A DNA stretch of 5,798 bases from Candidatus Puniceispirillum sp. (GCA_016780525.1 JADHLR010000103.1:1-5798), one strand, 5' to 3'. Counted from the stretch's first letter, positions 1 through 5,699 are shown. Made by a program: numbers and translations. The notes: generated by a model not told the origin, from the sequence alone.

Positions 1-34
1 CGCGCGCCAGCCTGCTTTCCGGGCGGCTTCCTGA

Positions 35-415
35 TTAATCGCGGCGCTGATCGGCAGCCGCAAGCCGCGCCAGATAATCGTCAATCAGCTGCTGCTGACG
101 CTGGCCATAATCATGTAAAATATCCCAGCTGAAAAGCCCGGTATCATGGCCGTCGCTAAAGCTGATTCGAATGGCATAATTGCCAACAGGTTCAATCGCC
201 GCGATGGTGACATTGGCTTTGCCAGCCGGCGTGGTCTTTTGCCCGCTGCCATGGCCCTGCACCTCTGCCGATGGGGATTCAACACGCAGCAATTCAGCCG
301 TCAGCGTGGTTTCATATCCGTTATCAAACTTCACGAACAAGCTGTCTTTGGCTTTGCTCAGGCGGATTTCTTCAGGCCAGACAGTGGCTGGTGTTGGGGT
401 CATGATATTTTCCAT
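35..415 (-). CDS. DUF971 / GBBH-like N-terminal domain protein
   Basis: A 126-residue protein consisting of one DUF971 domain, the domain also found at the N-terminus of gamma-butyrobetaine hydroxylase. Visible family signatures are WPEEIRLSK (13-21), the LLRVESPSAEVQGHG block (42-56) and the C-terminal core IEPVGNYAIRI...SDGHDTGLFSWDIL (74-100). The length is normal for a stand-alone bacterial member, and there is no oxygenase domain. No cysteine is present, so a Cys-based zinc site as in GBBH is not visible. The function of stand-alone members is not established; links to iron-sulfur assembly are suggested by gene neighbourhoods elsewhere, not by this sequence. It is the last gene of the minus-strand cluster, 27 bases after the Trm112-like gene. 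The start is uncertain: ATG at 415 has no clear ribosome site, whereas ATG at 403 (Met5) is preceded by GGAAA at a usable distance. Family assignment is confident; function is unknown. Confidence 0.85.
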   Translation of the reverse strand: MENIMTPTPATVWPEEIRLSKAKDSLFVKFDNGYETTLTAELLRVESPSAEVQGHGSGQKTTPAGKANVTIAAIEPVGNYAIRISFSDGHDTGLFSWDILHDYGQRQQQLIDDYLARLAAADQRRD

Positions 416-442
416 TTTAGCAAGATCGGCGCCAGCAGCTTG

Positions 443-664
443 CTATTCGTTATCACTAAGATCGCGGGCTTCTTCAACCAGCATGATCGGCACACCGGAA
501 CGAACCGGAAAGGCTTTGCGCGCCTGCTGGCTGATCAATTCCTGTCGGGCCCGGTCATAATGCAGCGCACTGCGGGTGAGCGGGCATACCAGCACATCAA
601 GCAGCCGCGGATCAATATCGCTGGCAGCATCTGTATCTACTGGCGGTGTATCAGTGGCGGGCAT
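443..664 (-). CDS. Trm112 / UPF0434 (YcaR-like) small protein
   Basis: A 73-residue protein of the Trm112-like family. Signatures are DPRLLDVLVCPLT (18-30), a short beta segment QELIS (41-45) and AFPVRSGVPIML (51-62). In zinc-binding relatives the pattern is CPxC near the N-terminus plus further cysteines later. Here only Cys27 remains and the others are replaced (LT after the CP, no Cys after ELIS), so a zinc site is unlikely; this loss is also seen in alphaproteobacterial relatives as I recall them. Eukaryotic and archaeal Trm112 activates methyltransferases; the bacterial role is poorly defined. I chose ATG at 664 over upstream in-frame ATGs (694 and others) because GGAGG lies at 670-674, five bases before it. 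The start overlaps the end of the Lon-like gene by 14 bases, which suggests translational coupling. Family is confident; role is inferred. Confidence 0.86.
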   Translation of the reverse strand: MPATDTPPVDTDAASDIDPRLLDVLVCPLTRSALHYDRARQELISQQARKAFPVRSGVPIMLVEEARDLSDNE

Positions 665-1328
665 CCTGACCTCCATTATCATCATGCAGCGCAATTTCCA
701 TCATCGCAATCAGCAAATCTGCACGTGAAGCCGCATCATTGGCTTCCAAAAGTGCTTGTTTTTCTGCCACCTCAAACGGACAGACCATCGATAGGGTGGC
801 CAGCAACTGGTCATTTTCCGATTGTTCAATCTGCGACCAGTCAGCATCAAACCCTTTGAGTTTGAAATATTGCTTCATCACAGCGATTAACGGCTGGCGG
901 TCAATATCGCTTGTATCGGCCTGCATATCAGCGGCAAATTCATGCCAGTCAATCTCGGCATTGCGAAAGCCTGATGGTTGCAGTTGCTGGTCAATCAGGC
1001 GAAACCGGCTTACCCCGGTCAGCGCGATCAGATAACGCTGGTCTTCGGTTTCCTGAAAATAGGTAATCCGGCCAGCACAGCCAATCGAAAACAATCCGGG
1101 GACAGGCTGCGTCTGCGTGTCCATCGTCTGATCATCTTCGACAGGTTGAACCATGCCAATTAACCGGTCAGGGCTGGCCAGTGCGGCATCAATCATCGCC
1201 AGATAACGCGGTTCAAAAATATTCAGCGGCAAATGACCGCCGGGCAGCAGTAACGCACTTGGCAGCGGAAACATCGGAATAACCGATGGTAAATTATCAT
1301 CAACGGAACGAAACATATCTTGCGTCAT
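651..1328 (-). CDS. Lon N-terminal (substrate-binding) domain protein, stand-alone
   Basis: A 225-residue protein with the Lon N-terminal/PUA-like substrate-binding fold and no AAA+ or Ser-Lys protease domain. The family opening is clear: IPMFPLPSALLLPGG (17-31), LPLNIFEPRYLAMIDAAL (33-50), then IGMVQP (57-62), SIGCAGRITYFQE (81-93) and YLIALTGVSRFRL (99-111). The C-terminal half (about 145-215) is helical, as in the Lon N-domain helical bundle. Such proteins may bind unfolded or damaged polypeptides, but their biochemical role is not established. ATG at 1328 is preceded by GAGG ten bases upstream; a second ATG at 1316 has poorer spacing. It lies 65 bases after the YbbN/CnoX gene and runs into the Trm112-like gene. 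A stand-alone Lon-domain gene after a thioredoxin/TPR gene is a recurrent alphaproteobacterial arrangement in my memory, which fits a protein-quality-control operon. Confidence 0.9.
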   Translation of the reverse strand: MTQDMFRSVDDNLPSVIPMFPLPSALLLPGGHLPLNIFEPRYLAMIDAALASPDRLIGMVQPVEDDQTMDTQTQPVPGLFSIGCAGRITYFQETEDQRYLIALTGVSRFRLIDQQLQPSGFRNAEIDWHEFAADMQADTSDIDRQPLIAVMKQYFKLKGFDADWSQIEQSENDQLLATLSMVCPFEVAEKQALLEANDAASRADLLIAMMEIALHDDNGGQDARH

Positions 1329-1393
1329 CTCAATTTATCCTCGGCAGATCAGTCTTTAATATTGCGTGGCAATGGCTTCACTGGGTTGTCAGC

Positions 1394-2293
1394 TCAGGAA
1401 AACAGCAATGTGGATAGCTGCCGCCGCGCCGCCATAACATCCGGATTGGCAGCCCCAAGGGTTTTGAAAAATTCCAAAAGCTGCAGCCGTGCGGCTTCAT
1501 CATTCCAGCTGCGATCAACACGAATAGACTCTAATAGCTGGGCCATCGCACCCGCATTGTCGCCAGTGGCAAATAACGCCATCGCCAGATCCTGTCGGGC
1601 CTGTAAATCTTCCGGGTTAGCGGCGACAGCCGCCTGTGCCAGATCAAGATCGCCAGCCGATTCGGCCGCACGTTCGGCAAGTTCAAGCGCCGCAATTGCC
1701 GCCTGCATCGACGGTTTTTCCCGAAACTCATCATTCAGCTGATCAATAATTTCACGCGCCGCCAGATGATCCCGCATACCGGTCAGACACCGCACCAATC
1801 CGGCAAGTGCATCGGCTGATTCCGGGTCAGCCTCCATCACCTGCTGGTAAATTTGCATGGCACCGGCAAAATCCTGGGTTTCGACAGCGGTGTTGGCAGC
1901 CTCAAGCATGCCGGCGATATCCGCCCCGGCACCCCCCATTGATGACAGTTTTTCAACAAATTGTGTCAATGCTGATTCAGGCTGCGCGCCGGAAAACCCG
2001 TCGACCGGCTGGCCATCAACAAATGCATAGACCGTTGGCACCGACTGCACCCGTAATTGCTGTGCGATCTGCTGGTTATCGTCAATATTGACCCGCACCA
2101 TTTTGACCTTGCCATGCGCCGCGGCGACAACTTTTTCAAGCACCGGGCCAAGCTGCTTACACGGCCCACACCAAGGTGCCCAGAACTGGACAATCACCGG
2201 TATCTGTGATGACCCCTCGACCACCTCGGCCATAAAATTATTCATATCAACGTCAATCGGCGCGGTGGCCGCACTGGCAAGGATTTGCTCCAT
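1394..2293 (-). CDS. ybbN: YbbN/CnoX thioredoxin-TPR co-chaperone
   Basis: A protein of 299 residues with two parts: an N-terminal thioredoxin fold (about 15-120) and a C-terminal TPR-like helical region (about 123-299). The active site is the canonical WCGPC (41-45) inside FWAPWCGPCKQLGP, and the cis-proline loop VQSVPTVY follows at about 82-89. E. coli YbbN (CnoX) has lost the CXXC motif and works mainly as a holdase delivering clients to GroEL and DnaK; the intact CXXC here indicates the redox-active form described for alphaproteobacteria such as Caulobacter. The TPR part contains repeated helical pairs, for example around DFAGAMQIYQQVMEADPES, NPEDLQARQDLAMALFATGD and the terminal ARRQLSTLLFS. 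The predicted location is cytoplasm. The start is ATG at 2293 with GGAA 9 bases upstream; an in-frame GTG at 2296, directly before it, could also serve. It heads the close-packed four-gene group down to the DUF971 gene. Confidence 0.93.
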   Translation of the reverse strand: MEQILASAATAPIDVDMNNFMAEVVEGSSQIPVIVQFWAPWCGPCKQLGPVLEKVVAAAHGKVKMVRVNIDDNQQIAQQLRVQSVPTVYAFVDGQPVDGFSGAQPESALTQFVEKLSSMGGAGADIAGMLEAANTAVETQDFAGAMQIYQQVMEADPESADALAGLVRCLTGMRDHLAAREIIDQLNDEFREKPSMQAAIAALELAERAAESAGDLDLAQAAVAANPEDLQARQDLAMALFATGDNAGAMAQLLESIRVDRSWNDEAARLQLLEFFKTLGAANPDVMAARRQLSTLLFS

Positions 2294-2356
2294 CACTTCT
2301 GTTTCCTTTTTACCTCAAACCGCCATGCCGGCACCATAACAGCCACATTTGGTCTT

Positions 2357-2376
2357 AAATAAAGGGCCAGTGGCCC
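2357..2376 (-). terminator. possible weak intrinsic terminator after proX
   Basis: Read on the minus strand, GGGCC-ACT-GGCCC forms a five-pair GC stem with a three-base loop and is followed directly by TTTATTTA. It lies 93 bases beyond the proX stop codon and before ybbN, so it would separate the two transcripts. The stem is short and the U tract is interrupted, so termination would be partial at best. Confidence 0.35.
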
Positions 2377-2421
2377 AGTTAATCATAATGAAGCGCCAGC
2401 GGCCCCGGCAGCGCTGCTCTT

Positions 2422-2450
2422 TATGTAGGCATGATAAAATAGTTTAACAA
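2422..2450 (-). promoter_or_regulatory. possible promoter for ybbN operon
   Basis: On the minus strand TTGTTA (2450-2445, four of six bases of the sigma-70 -35 consensus) and TACATA (2427-2422, three of six) are 17 bases apart. The leader to ybbN would be about 120 bases and would include the GC-rich hairpin-prone stretch near 2392-2415 and the possible terminator at 2357-2376. The match is weak and no operator is evident; it is the best candidate I see in the 173-base gap. Confidence 0.22.
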
Positions 2451-2469
2451 GACCGGAATATGGGCCGCT

Positions 2470-3003
2470 CTAAGCAAAACTCAAAAGCTGTGGTTGATGT
2501 CCGGTATATGCGGTAAAGCGCAGCAAATCAGCGCCGCTTAACCCAAGCGTCATGTCGTTGACCAGCGGATGCGCATACAAGCAGGACTGACCAACAAGAT
2601 CGGCATCCAGAATCAGCTGAACCTTATGATCCGGATCATTAATCAGGGTAAACGGGCTGACCGCGCCTGGGCGCACCCCGAGCATTTCAAATAGCCGGTC
2701 GGCACTGCCAAATGACAATCTGTCAGATCCGATCTGCCCCCCCAAACTCTTTAGGTCAATTTGCCGGTCTTCCTGCGCCACCACCAGAAAATTACGTTTT
2801 TTACGATCCCGCAAATACAGGTTTTTAATATGCGCACCGGGCAAATCACCGGGCAAATCACCGCGAAACGCCTTGGCATCTTCAACCGTCCGCAAAGGCG
2901 GGTGCGTATGGGTGGTAAAGCTGATATCCAAAGACGTCAGCTTATCCAGCAATGTTTCTGGTGATGTTGGCAAGCAGTCTTTAAAAGCAGAAGACGCATC
3001 CAT
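2470..3003 (-). CDS. proX: ProX-type prolyl-tRNA editing deacylase (YbaK domain)
   Basis: A 177-residue single-domain YbaK/ProX protein. The family hydrolyses mischarged Ala-tRNA(Pro) in trans in the cytoplasm, correcting alanine mischarged by prolyl-tRNA synthetase. Visible motifs are THTHPPLRTVEDAKAFRGD (31-49), the G-AH-I-K-N-LYLRD stretch (57-66) with the invariant lysine Lys60, FLVVA (72-76), DRLSFGSADRLFEMLGVRPGAVSPF (94-118) and the C-terminal HPLVND (145-150). The length and LxxxGVxPGxVxPF pattern fit the free-standing ProXp-ala group better than YbaK Cys-tRNA(Pro) deacylase. ATG at 3003 has GGAG seven bases upstream. An in-frame 12-base tandem duplication gives DLPGDLPG at 49-56, just before the catalytic lysine segment, where relatives have a single copy. 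It is the first gene of the minus-strand group, divergent from the oxidoreductase gene, and 173 bases from ybbN. Confidence 0.92.
   Translation of the reverse strand: MDASSAFKDCLPTSPETLLDKLTSLDISFTTHTHPPLRTVEDAKAFRGDLPGDLPGAHIKNLYLRDRKKRNFLVVAQEDRQIDLKSLGGQIGSDRLSFGSADRLFEMLGVRPGAVSPFTLINDPDHKVQLILDADLVGQSCLYAHPLVNDMTLGLSGADLLRFTAYTGHQPQLLSFA
2835..2863. repeat. 12-bp tandem repeat inside proX (2.4 copies)
   Basis: The unit CACCGGGCAAAT occurs at 2835-2846 and again, identical, at 2847-2858, followed by CACCG (2859-2863) of a third. Because the period is a multiple of three the reading frame is kept and four residues (DLPG on the minus strand) are duplicated. Confidence 0.97.
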
Positions 3004-3174
3004 TATAAAACTCCAATCTGCGATGCCGATACAGACCCGGCATTATTCAGGCGGGGCCGGGACAGGGTGCCGCTGCCGCTAAGGCCGCCGCTATTGTAAC
3101 AAAATGCAACGATTGACCCGATTCGAGATGCATATTAAGACAACCATTCAAGGCAGGCAATCGGACAAGTTGAT
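3004..3174. promoter_or_regulatory. divergent intergenic region with promoter candidates
   Basis: These 171 bases separate proX (minus) from the oxidoreductase gene (plus), so both promoters should lie here. On the plus strand TTGACC (3113-3118, five of six bases of the -35 consensus) is followed by TATTAA (3133-3138), but the spacing is only 14 bases. On the minus strand TACAAT (3098-3093, five of six bases of the -10 consensus) has no good -35 partner. TTGTAACAA at 3094-3102 is a small odd palindrome at the same place. GC-rich sequence fills 3050-3090. The existence of promoters here follows from gene orientation; the exact boxes are weak. Confidence 0.4.
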
Positions 3175-4143
3175 ATGGTAAAAATTGGGCTGGTCGGCTG
3201 TGGCATGTGGGGGCGCAACCTCGCCCGCAATTTAGCCCAGCTCGATGTGTTGGCAGCAGTTGCCGACAGGACAGATGAAAACGCCGCTGCGTTTGCCGCC
3301 CAGTTTAACAGCCGCAAAAGTGATTGGGACGCCATGCTGGCCGATGCCAGCATTGACGGCGTGGTTATCGCCACCGCAGCCCCCAGCCATGACCAGCTGG
3401 CCATCGCCGCGTTGCAGGCTGGCAAACATGTCTATGTAGAAAAGCCGCTGTCGCTGAGCCTTGCTGGCGCGACCAGCATTGCCAAAGCCGCGCAAATGAC
3501 GGGACGACAAGTGATGGTTGGGCATCTGATCCGCTATCATGCCGCCTTTCGCGAATTGCAGGAACAGATCAGTGCCGGCGCGATTGGCAAATTGCGGCAT
3601 ATTCAGGCGAACCGGCTGGCGATGGGGCGTATTCGCAATACTGAGTCGGTTTTATTTGACCTATGTCCGCATGATCTGTCGCTGATTTTAGCGCTGGCTG
3701 GCAGCATGCCAAATCAAATTCATTGCGCTGGCAGCAGCCATATGACAGCCGGTATTGTTGATTATCTTAGTGGGTTTCTTGGATTTGAAAATGGTTTGTC
3801 TGCGGGTATGCAGACCAGCTGGCTGAGCCCGTTCAAAGAACATCAGCTGACGGTGACCGGTACAGCCGGGTCAATGGTTTTTGACGATACCAAACCCTGG
3901 CCGGAAAAGCTGACGTTATATCAAGATGCAATGCGGCTCAATGGCGAGCATTTTATCATTGACCGGGCCAGCCCGGTTGCCTTGCCGGTACCCGAAGCCG
4001 AACCGTTAAAAGATGAAATGCGGGCCTTTATCGCCGTTTGTGAAACCGGCAAGCCGGCCGCCAGTGACATTTCCGAAGCGCTGAATGTACAGACCGTTCT
4101 GGATCAGATGCAGACAGCGCTGATCGATACAAATAACCGATAG
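3175..4143 (+). CDS. Gfo/Idh/MocA family oxidoreductase (nucleotide-sugar type)
   Basis: A 322-residue NAD(P)-dependent oxidoreductase. The N-terminal Rossmann fold (1-120) begins with IGLVGCGMWGRNLARNL and shows the GxGxxG loop (Gly8, Gly10, Gly13); VVIATAAPSHDQLAIAALQAGKHVYVEKPLS (63-93) carries the family EKP motif (89-91) with the catalytic lysine. The C-terminal alpha/beta domain has VLFDLCPHDLSLIL (159-172), whose DxxxHD pattern (Asp162, His166) supplies the second catalytic position. By analogy with sugar-nucleotide members it would oxidise a ring hydroxyl to a ketone (or reduce it), feeding the aminotransferase that begins 13 bases after its stop. It does not look like Pseudomonas WbpB, which as I recall has a different N-terminus and motif, so the exact substrate is open. 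ATG at 3175 has GGA nine bases upstream. No signal peptide is seen, so it is cytoplasmic. Confidence 0.9.
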   Translation: MVKIGLVGCGMWGRNLARNLAQLDVLAAVADRTDENAAAFAAQFNSRKSDWDAMLADASIDGVVIATAAPSHDQLAIAALQAGKHVYVEKPLSLSLAGATSIAKAAQMTGRQVMVGHLIRYHAAFRELQEQISAGAIGKLRHIQANRLAMGRIRNTESVLFDLCPHDLSLILALAGSMPNQIHCAGSSHMTAGIVDYLSGFLGFENGLSAGMQTSWLSPFKEHQLTVTGTAGSMVFDDTKPWPEKLTLYQDAMRLNGEHFIIDRASPVALPVPEAEPLKDEMRAFIAVCETGKPAASDISEALNVQTVLDQMQTALIDTNNR

Positions 4144-4156
4144 GACCAGATGCCCG

Positions 4157-5281
4157 ATGAGCATAGCCTTTATTGACCTGAAACAGCAGCAAGCCCGCAT
4201 CCGTGCAAAAATTGACGCTGGACTAAGTACCGTTCTGGATCATGGCGCCTATATCATGGGGCCGGAAGTGGGCGCATTGGAAGCGCGGCTTGGCGAATGG
4301 ACAGGCGCGGCTCATAATATTTCCTGCTCATCCGGCACCGATGCATTGCTCCTCGCCTTACATGGGCTGGAATTGCAGCCCGGTCAGGGGGTCATTGTGC
4401 CGTCTTTCACATTTGCCGCAAGTGCCGAAGTGATGCCGGTAATGGGCGCCATTCCGGTTTTTGCCGAAGTCGAGGCCGATAGCTTCAATCTCGACCCAAA
4501 CAAACTTGATGCGGCACTGGCAGCCGGCAAGGCCGCTGATATTGACGTCGTCGGCATCATTGGCGTGGGGCTGTTTGGGCAGCCCGCCAATTATGATGCC
4601 ATCCGGGCATTTGCGACACAGCGCGGCCTGTGGTTGATCGATGATGCGGCACAGAGCTTTGGCGCACAATGGCAGGGACTGCCGGTTGGCCAGCTTGCAG
4701 ATGTCACCTGCACCAGCTTTTTTCCGGCAAAGCCGCTTGGTGCCTATGGCGATGGCGGGGCGGTGTTTACCAATGATGATCACATTGCCGAGATCATCAG
4801 ATCCTGTCGCATTCATGGCATGGGCAAGGATAAATATCAAAATGTCCGCATTGGCATGACCGGCCGCCTCGACACTATGCAGGCTGTCATATTGGACGCC
4901 AAACTTGATATTTTTGAAGATGAATTGACATTGCGGCAGACTGTGGCAGACCGCTATCACACGCTTCTTGGCGATATGGTCGGGACACCACAGCTTGCCT
5001 CTGGTGCCACATCAAGCTGGGCACAATATTGTATCAAATTGCCAAACAGCTGTGATCGCGCTGCGGTGATCAGCTATCTTGGCGATCACGGGGTGCCGAC
5101 GGCGATCTATTATCCGGTTCCGATGCACCAGCAGCCGCCCTACACAGATTTCCCACAAAGCCAGTGCGGTCTGGGCGTGACCTGTGATCTGTCGGCGCGG
5201 GTATTGGCGCTGCCGATGCACCCGTATCTGGAAGACGCCCAACAACAGCATATCGCCGCACAGCTGCGTCACGCATTATAA
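4157..5281 (+). CDS. wbpE: DegT/DnrJ/EryC1/StrS aminotransferase, WbpE-like
   Basis: A 374-residue PLP-dependent sugar aminotransferase, complete for the family. Motifs in order are FIDLKQQQARIRAKIDAGL (5-23), GPEVGALEARL (35-45), SCSSGTDALLLAL (56-68), PSFTFAASAEV (82-92), IDDAAQSFGA (161-170) with Asp163 contacting the PLP ring nitrogen, CTSFFPAKPLGAYGDGGAVFTND (185-207) with the PLP-binding Lys192, GRLDTMQAVIL (236-246), AIYYPVPMH (316-324) and LPMHPYLED (352-360). The start, active site and C-terminus match WbpE of Pseudomonas closely; WbpE uses glutamate to convert UDP-3-keto-GlcNAcA to its 3-amino form for O-antigen. Substrate here is inferred. ATG at 4157 fits the family start; the nearest Shine-Dalgarno-like sequence, AGGA at 4142-4145, is rather distant (11 bases). 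It is co-transcribed with the oxidoreductase, a typical oxidation/transamination pair. Confidence 0.93.
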   Translation: MSIAFIDLKQQQARIRAKIDAGLSTVLDHGAYIMGPEVGALEARLGEWTGAAHNISCSSGTDALLLALHGLELQPGQGVIVPSFTFAASAEVMPVMGAIPVFAEVEADSFNLDPNKLDAALAAGKAADIDVVGIIGVGLFGQPANYDAIRAFATQRGLWLIDDAAQSFGAQWQGLPVGQLADVTCTSFFPAKPLGAYGDGGAVFTNDDHIAEIIRSCRIHGMGKDKYQNVRIGMTGRLDTMQAVILDAKLDIFEDELTLRQTVADRYHTLLGDMVGTPQLASGATSSWAQYCIKLPNSCDRAAVISYLGDHGVPTAIYYPVPMHQQPPYTDFPQSQCGLGVTCDLSARVLALPMHPYLEDAQQQHIAAQLRHAL

Positions 5282-5417
5282 ACGGCAGCAGCAGATGCGT
5301 CAGCCGGTACGTCAGCCGATGACTCGAATGGAAGTAGGTCAATGCTCTGGGGCATAAAACGATATTTATCGCCGGGATGGACAGGCCATGGCGCGCTTTG
5401 CTTGCGTGCTGTTCTAT

Positions 5418-5450
5418 CGGTTTTATGGCTTTGCTTTTGATGTAAAACCG
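5418..5450 (+). repeat. 8-bp inverted repeat, 17-base loop
   Basis: CGGTTTTA (5418-5425) and TAAAACCG (5443-5450) are exact reverse complements and one further G-U pair can form inside. It lies 136 bases after the aminotransferase stop. No T run follows, so it is not a standard intrinsic terminator; it could be a processing or stabilising hairpin at the mRNA 3' end, or chance. Confidence 0.55.
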
Positions 5451-5473
5451 CATCACATAACCTATTTTGCCAC

Positions 5474-5502
5474 TTGCGTGGACGCAGATCCTGCATTATA
5501 CA
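5474..5502 (+). promoter_or_regulatory. possible promoter for tRNA-Gly
   Basis: TTGCGT (5474-5479, three of six -35 bases) and TATACA (5497-5502, four of six -10 bases) are 17 bases apart. Transcription would start near 5509 and give a leader of about 80 bases carrying the hairpins at 5521-5587. It is weak, and nothing better was found closer to the tRNA. Confidence 0.25.
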
Positions 5503-5520
5503 ATCGGGCAGCGGAACGCG

Positions 5521-5573
5521 AATTATTATGTGTTTGTGGTGAAACGTGATTATCTTCACCACTGCAAATAATT
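5521..5573 (+). repeat. nested inverted repeat in tRNA leader
   Basis: The inner arms GTGGTGAA (5536-5543) and TTCACCAC (5555-5562) are perfectly complementary around an 11-base loop. The outer arms AATTATT (5521-5527) and AATAATT (5567-5573) are also perfectly complementary, separated from the inner stem by an asymmetric internal loop. The whole would fold as one long imperfect hairpin 18 bases before the tRNA. Its role is unknown. Confidence 0.6.
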
Positions 5574-5575
5574 AA

Positions 5576-5587
5576 GCACCTCGGTGC
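5576..5587 (+). repeat. short hairpin just upstream of tRNA
   Basis: GCACC (5576-5580) and GGTGC (5583-5587) are complementary and can form a four-pair stem with a CTCG tetraloop, ending three bases before the mature tRNA 5' end. It may affect RNase P processing of the precursor, but that is inference. Confidence 0.45.
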
Positions 5588-5590
5588 GAC

Positions 5591-5665
5591 GCGGGTGTAG
5601 CTCAGTGGTAGAGCACAACCTTGCCAAGGTTGGGGTCGAGGGTTCGAATCCCTTCACCCGCTCCA
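5591..5665 (+). tRNA. trnG: tRNA-Gly (anticodon GCC)
   Basis: A full cloverleaf can be drawn. The acceptor stem is GCGGGTG (5591-5597) with CACCCGC (5655-5661), discriminator T at 5662 and encoded CCA at 5663-5665. The D arm is GCTC (5600-5603) with GAGC (5611-5614). The anticodon stem CAACC/GGTTG (5616-5620 and 5628-5632) encloses loop TTGCCAA with anticodon GCC at 5623-5625, reading GGC and GGU. The variable loop has five bases, and the T arm is GAGGG-TTCGAAT-CCCTT (5638-5654). All stems pair apart from one G-U in the T arm, so the gene looks functional. Its 3' half is a typical integrase attachment target, and an integrase-like frame begins 69 bases downstream. Confidence 0.97.
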
Positions 5666-5699
5666 AATCTCCTAAGAACGGACATGCATCTCATTGATT

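Larger units (their letters stand above)
5282..5590. other. 309-base intergenic region before tRNA-Gly
   Basis: No gene is supported here. It holds a 9-base direct repeat CGTCAGCCG (5298-5306 and 5310-5318, period 12), two perfect 8-bp inverted repeats (5418-5450 and 5536-5562), a small hairpin at 5576-5587 and a possible promoter at 5474-5502. The minus-strand frame covering most of it lacks a ribosome site and has an unlikely composition. The 3' end of the aminotransferase unit has no classical GC hairpin with T run. Confidence 0.7.

Noticed and set aside
1..34. Possible beginning of another minus-strand gene after DUF971
   Set aside because: An AGGAAG ribosome-site-like sequence follows the DUF971 stop but no start codon is present within the remaining bases, so nothing can be called.
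146..859. Plus-strand open frame of 237 codons
   Set aside because: It lies antisense across the DUF971, Trm112-like and Lon-like genes, which have clear family motifs; its translation shows no recognisable domain.
1361..1373. ATTGC-GTG-GCAAT inverted repeat between ybbN and the Lon-like gene
   Set aside because: The stem is five pairs, only partly GC, with no T run in the direction of transcription, so a terminator is not supported; the genes are likely co-transcribed.
2392..2415. GC-rich hairpin-prone stretch in the proX-ybbN gap
   Set aside because: Several alternative short pairings (AGCGC/GCGCT, CAGCG/CGCTG) exist but none is followed by a T run, so I did not call a terminator or riboswitch.
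4358..4960. Minus-strand open frame of 200 codons
   Set aside because: It is the antisense shadow of the aminotransferase, including its active-site region, with Cys/His-rich shadow composition.
5495..5500. Perfect minus-strand -10 box TATAAT
   Set aside because: No -35 box lies at 16-18 bases and no supported minus-strand gene follows, so it is probably chance in an AT-rich stretch.
5269..5562. Minus-strand open frame of 97 codons across the gap before the tRNA
   Set aside because: It starts with GTG and no ribosome site, is rich in His, Lys, Arg and Gln at its start, matches no family I know, and overlaps the aminotransferase end. Its arms coincide with inverted repeats that explain the region better.
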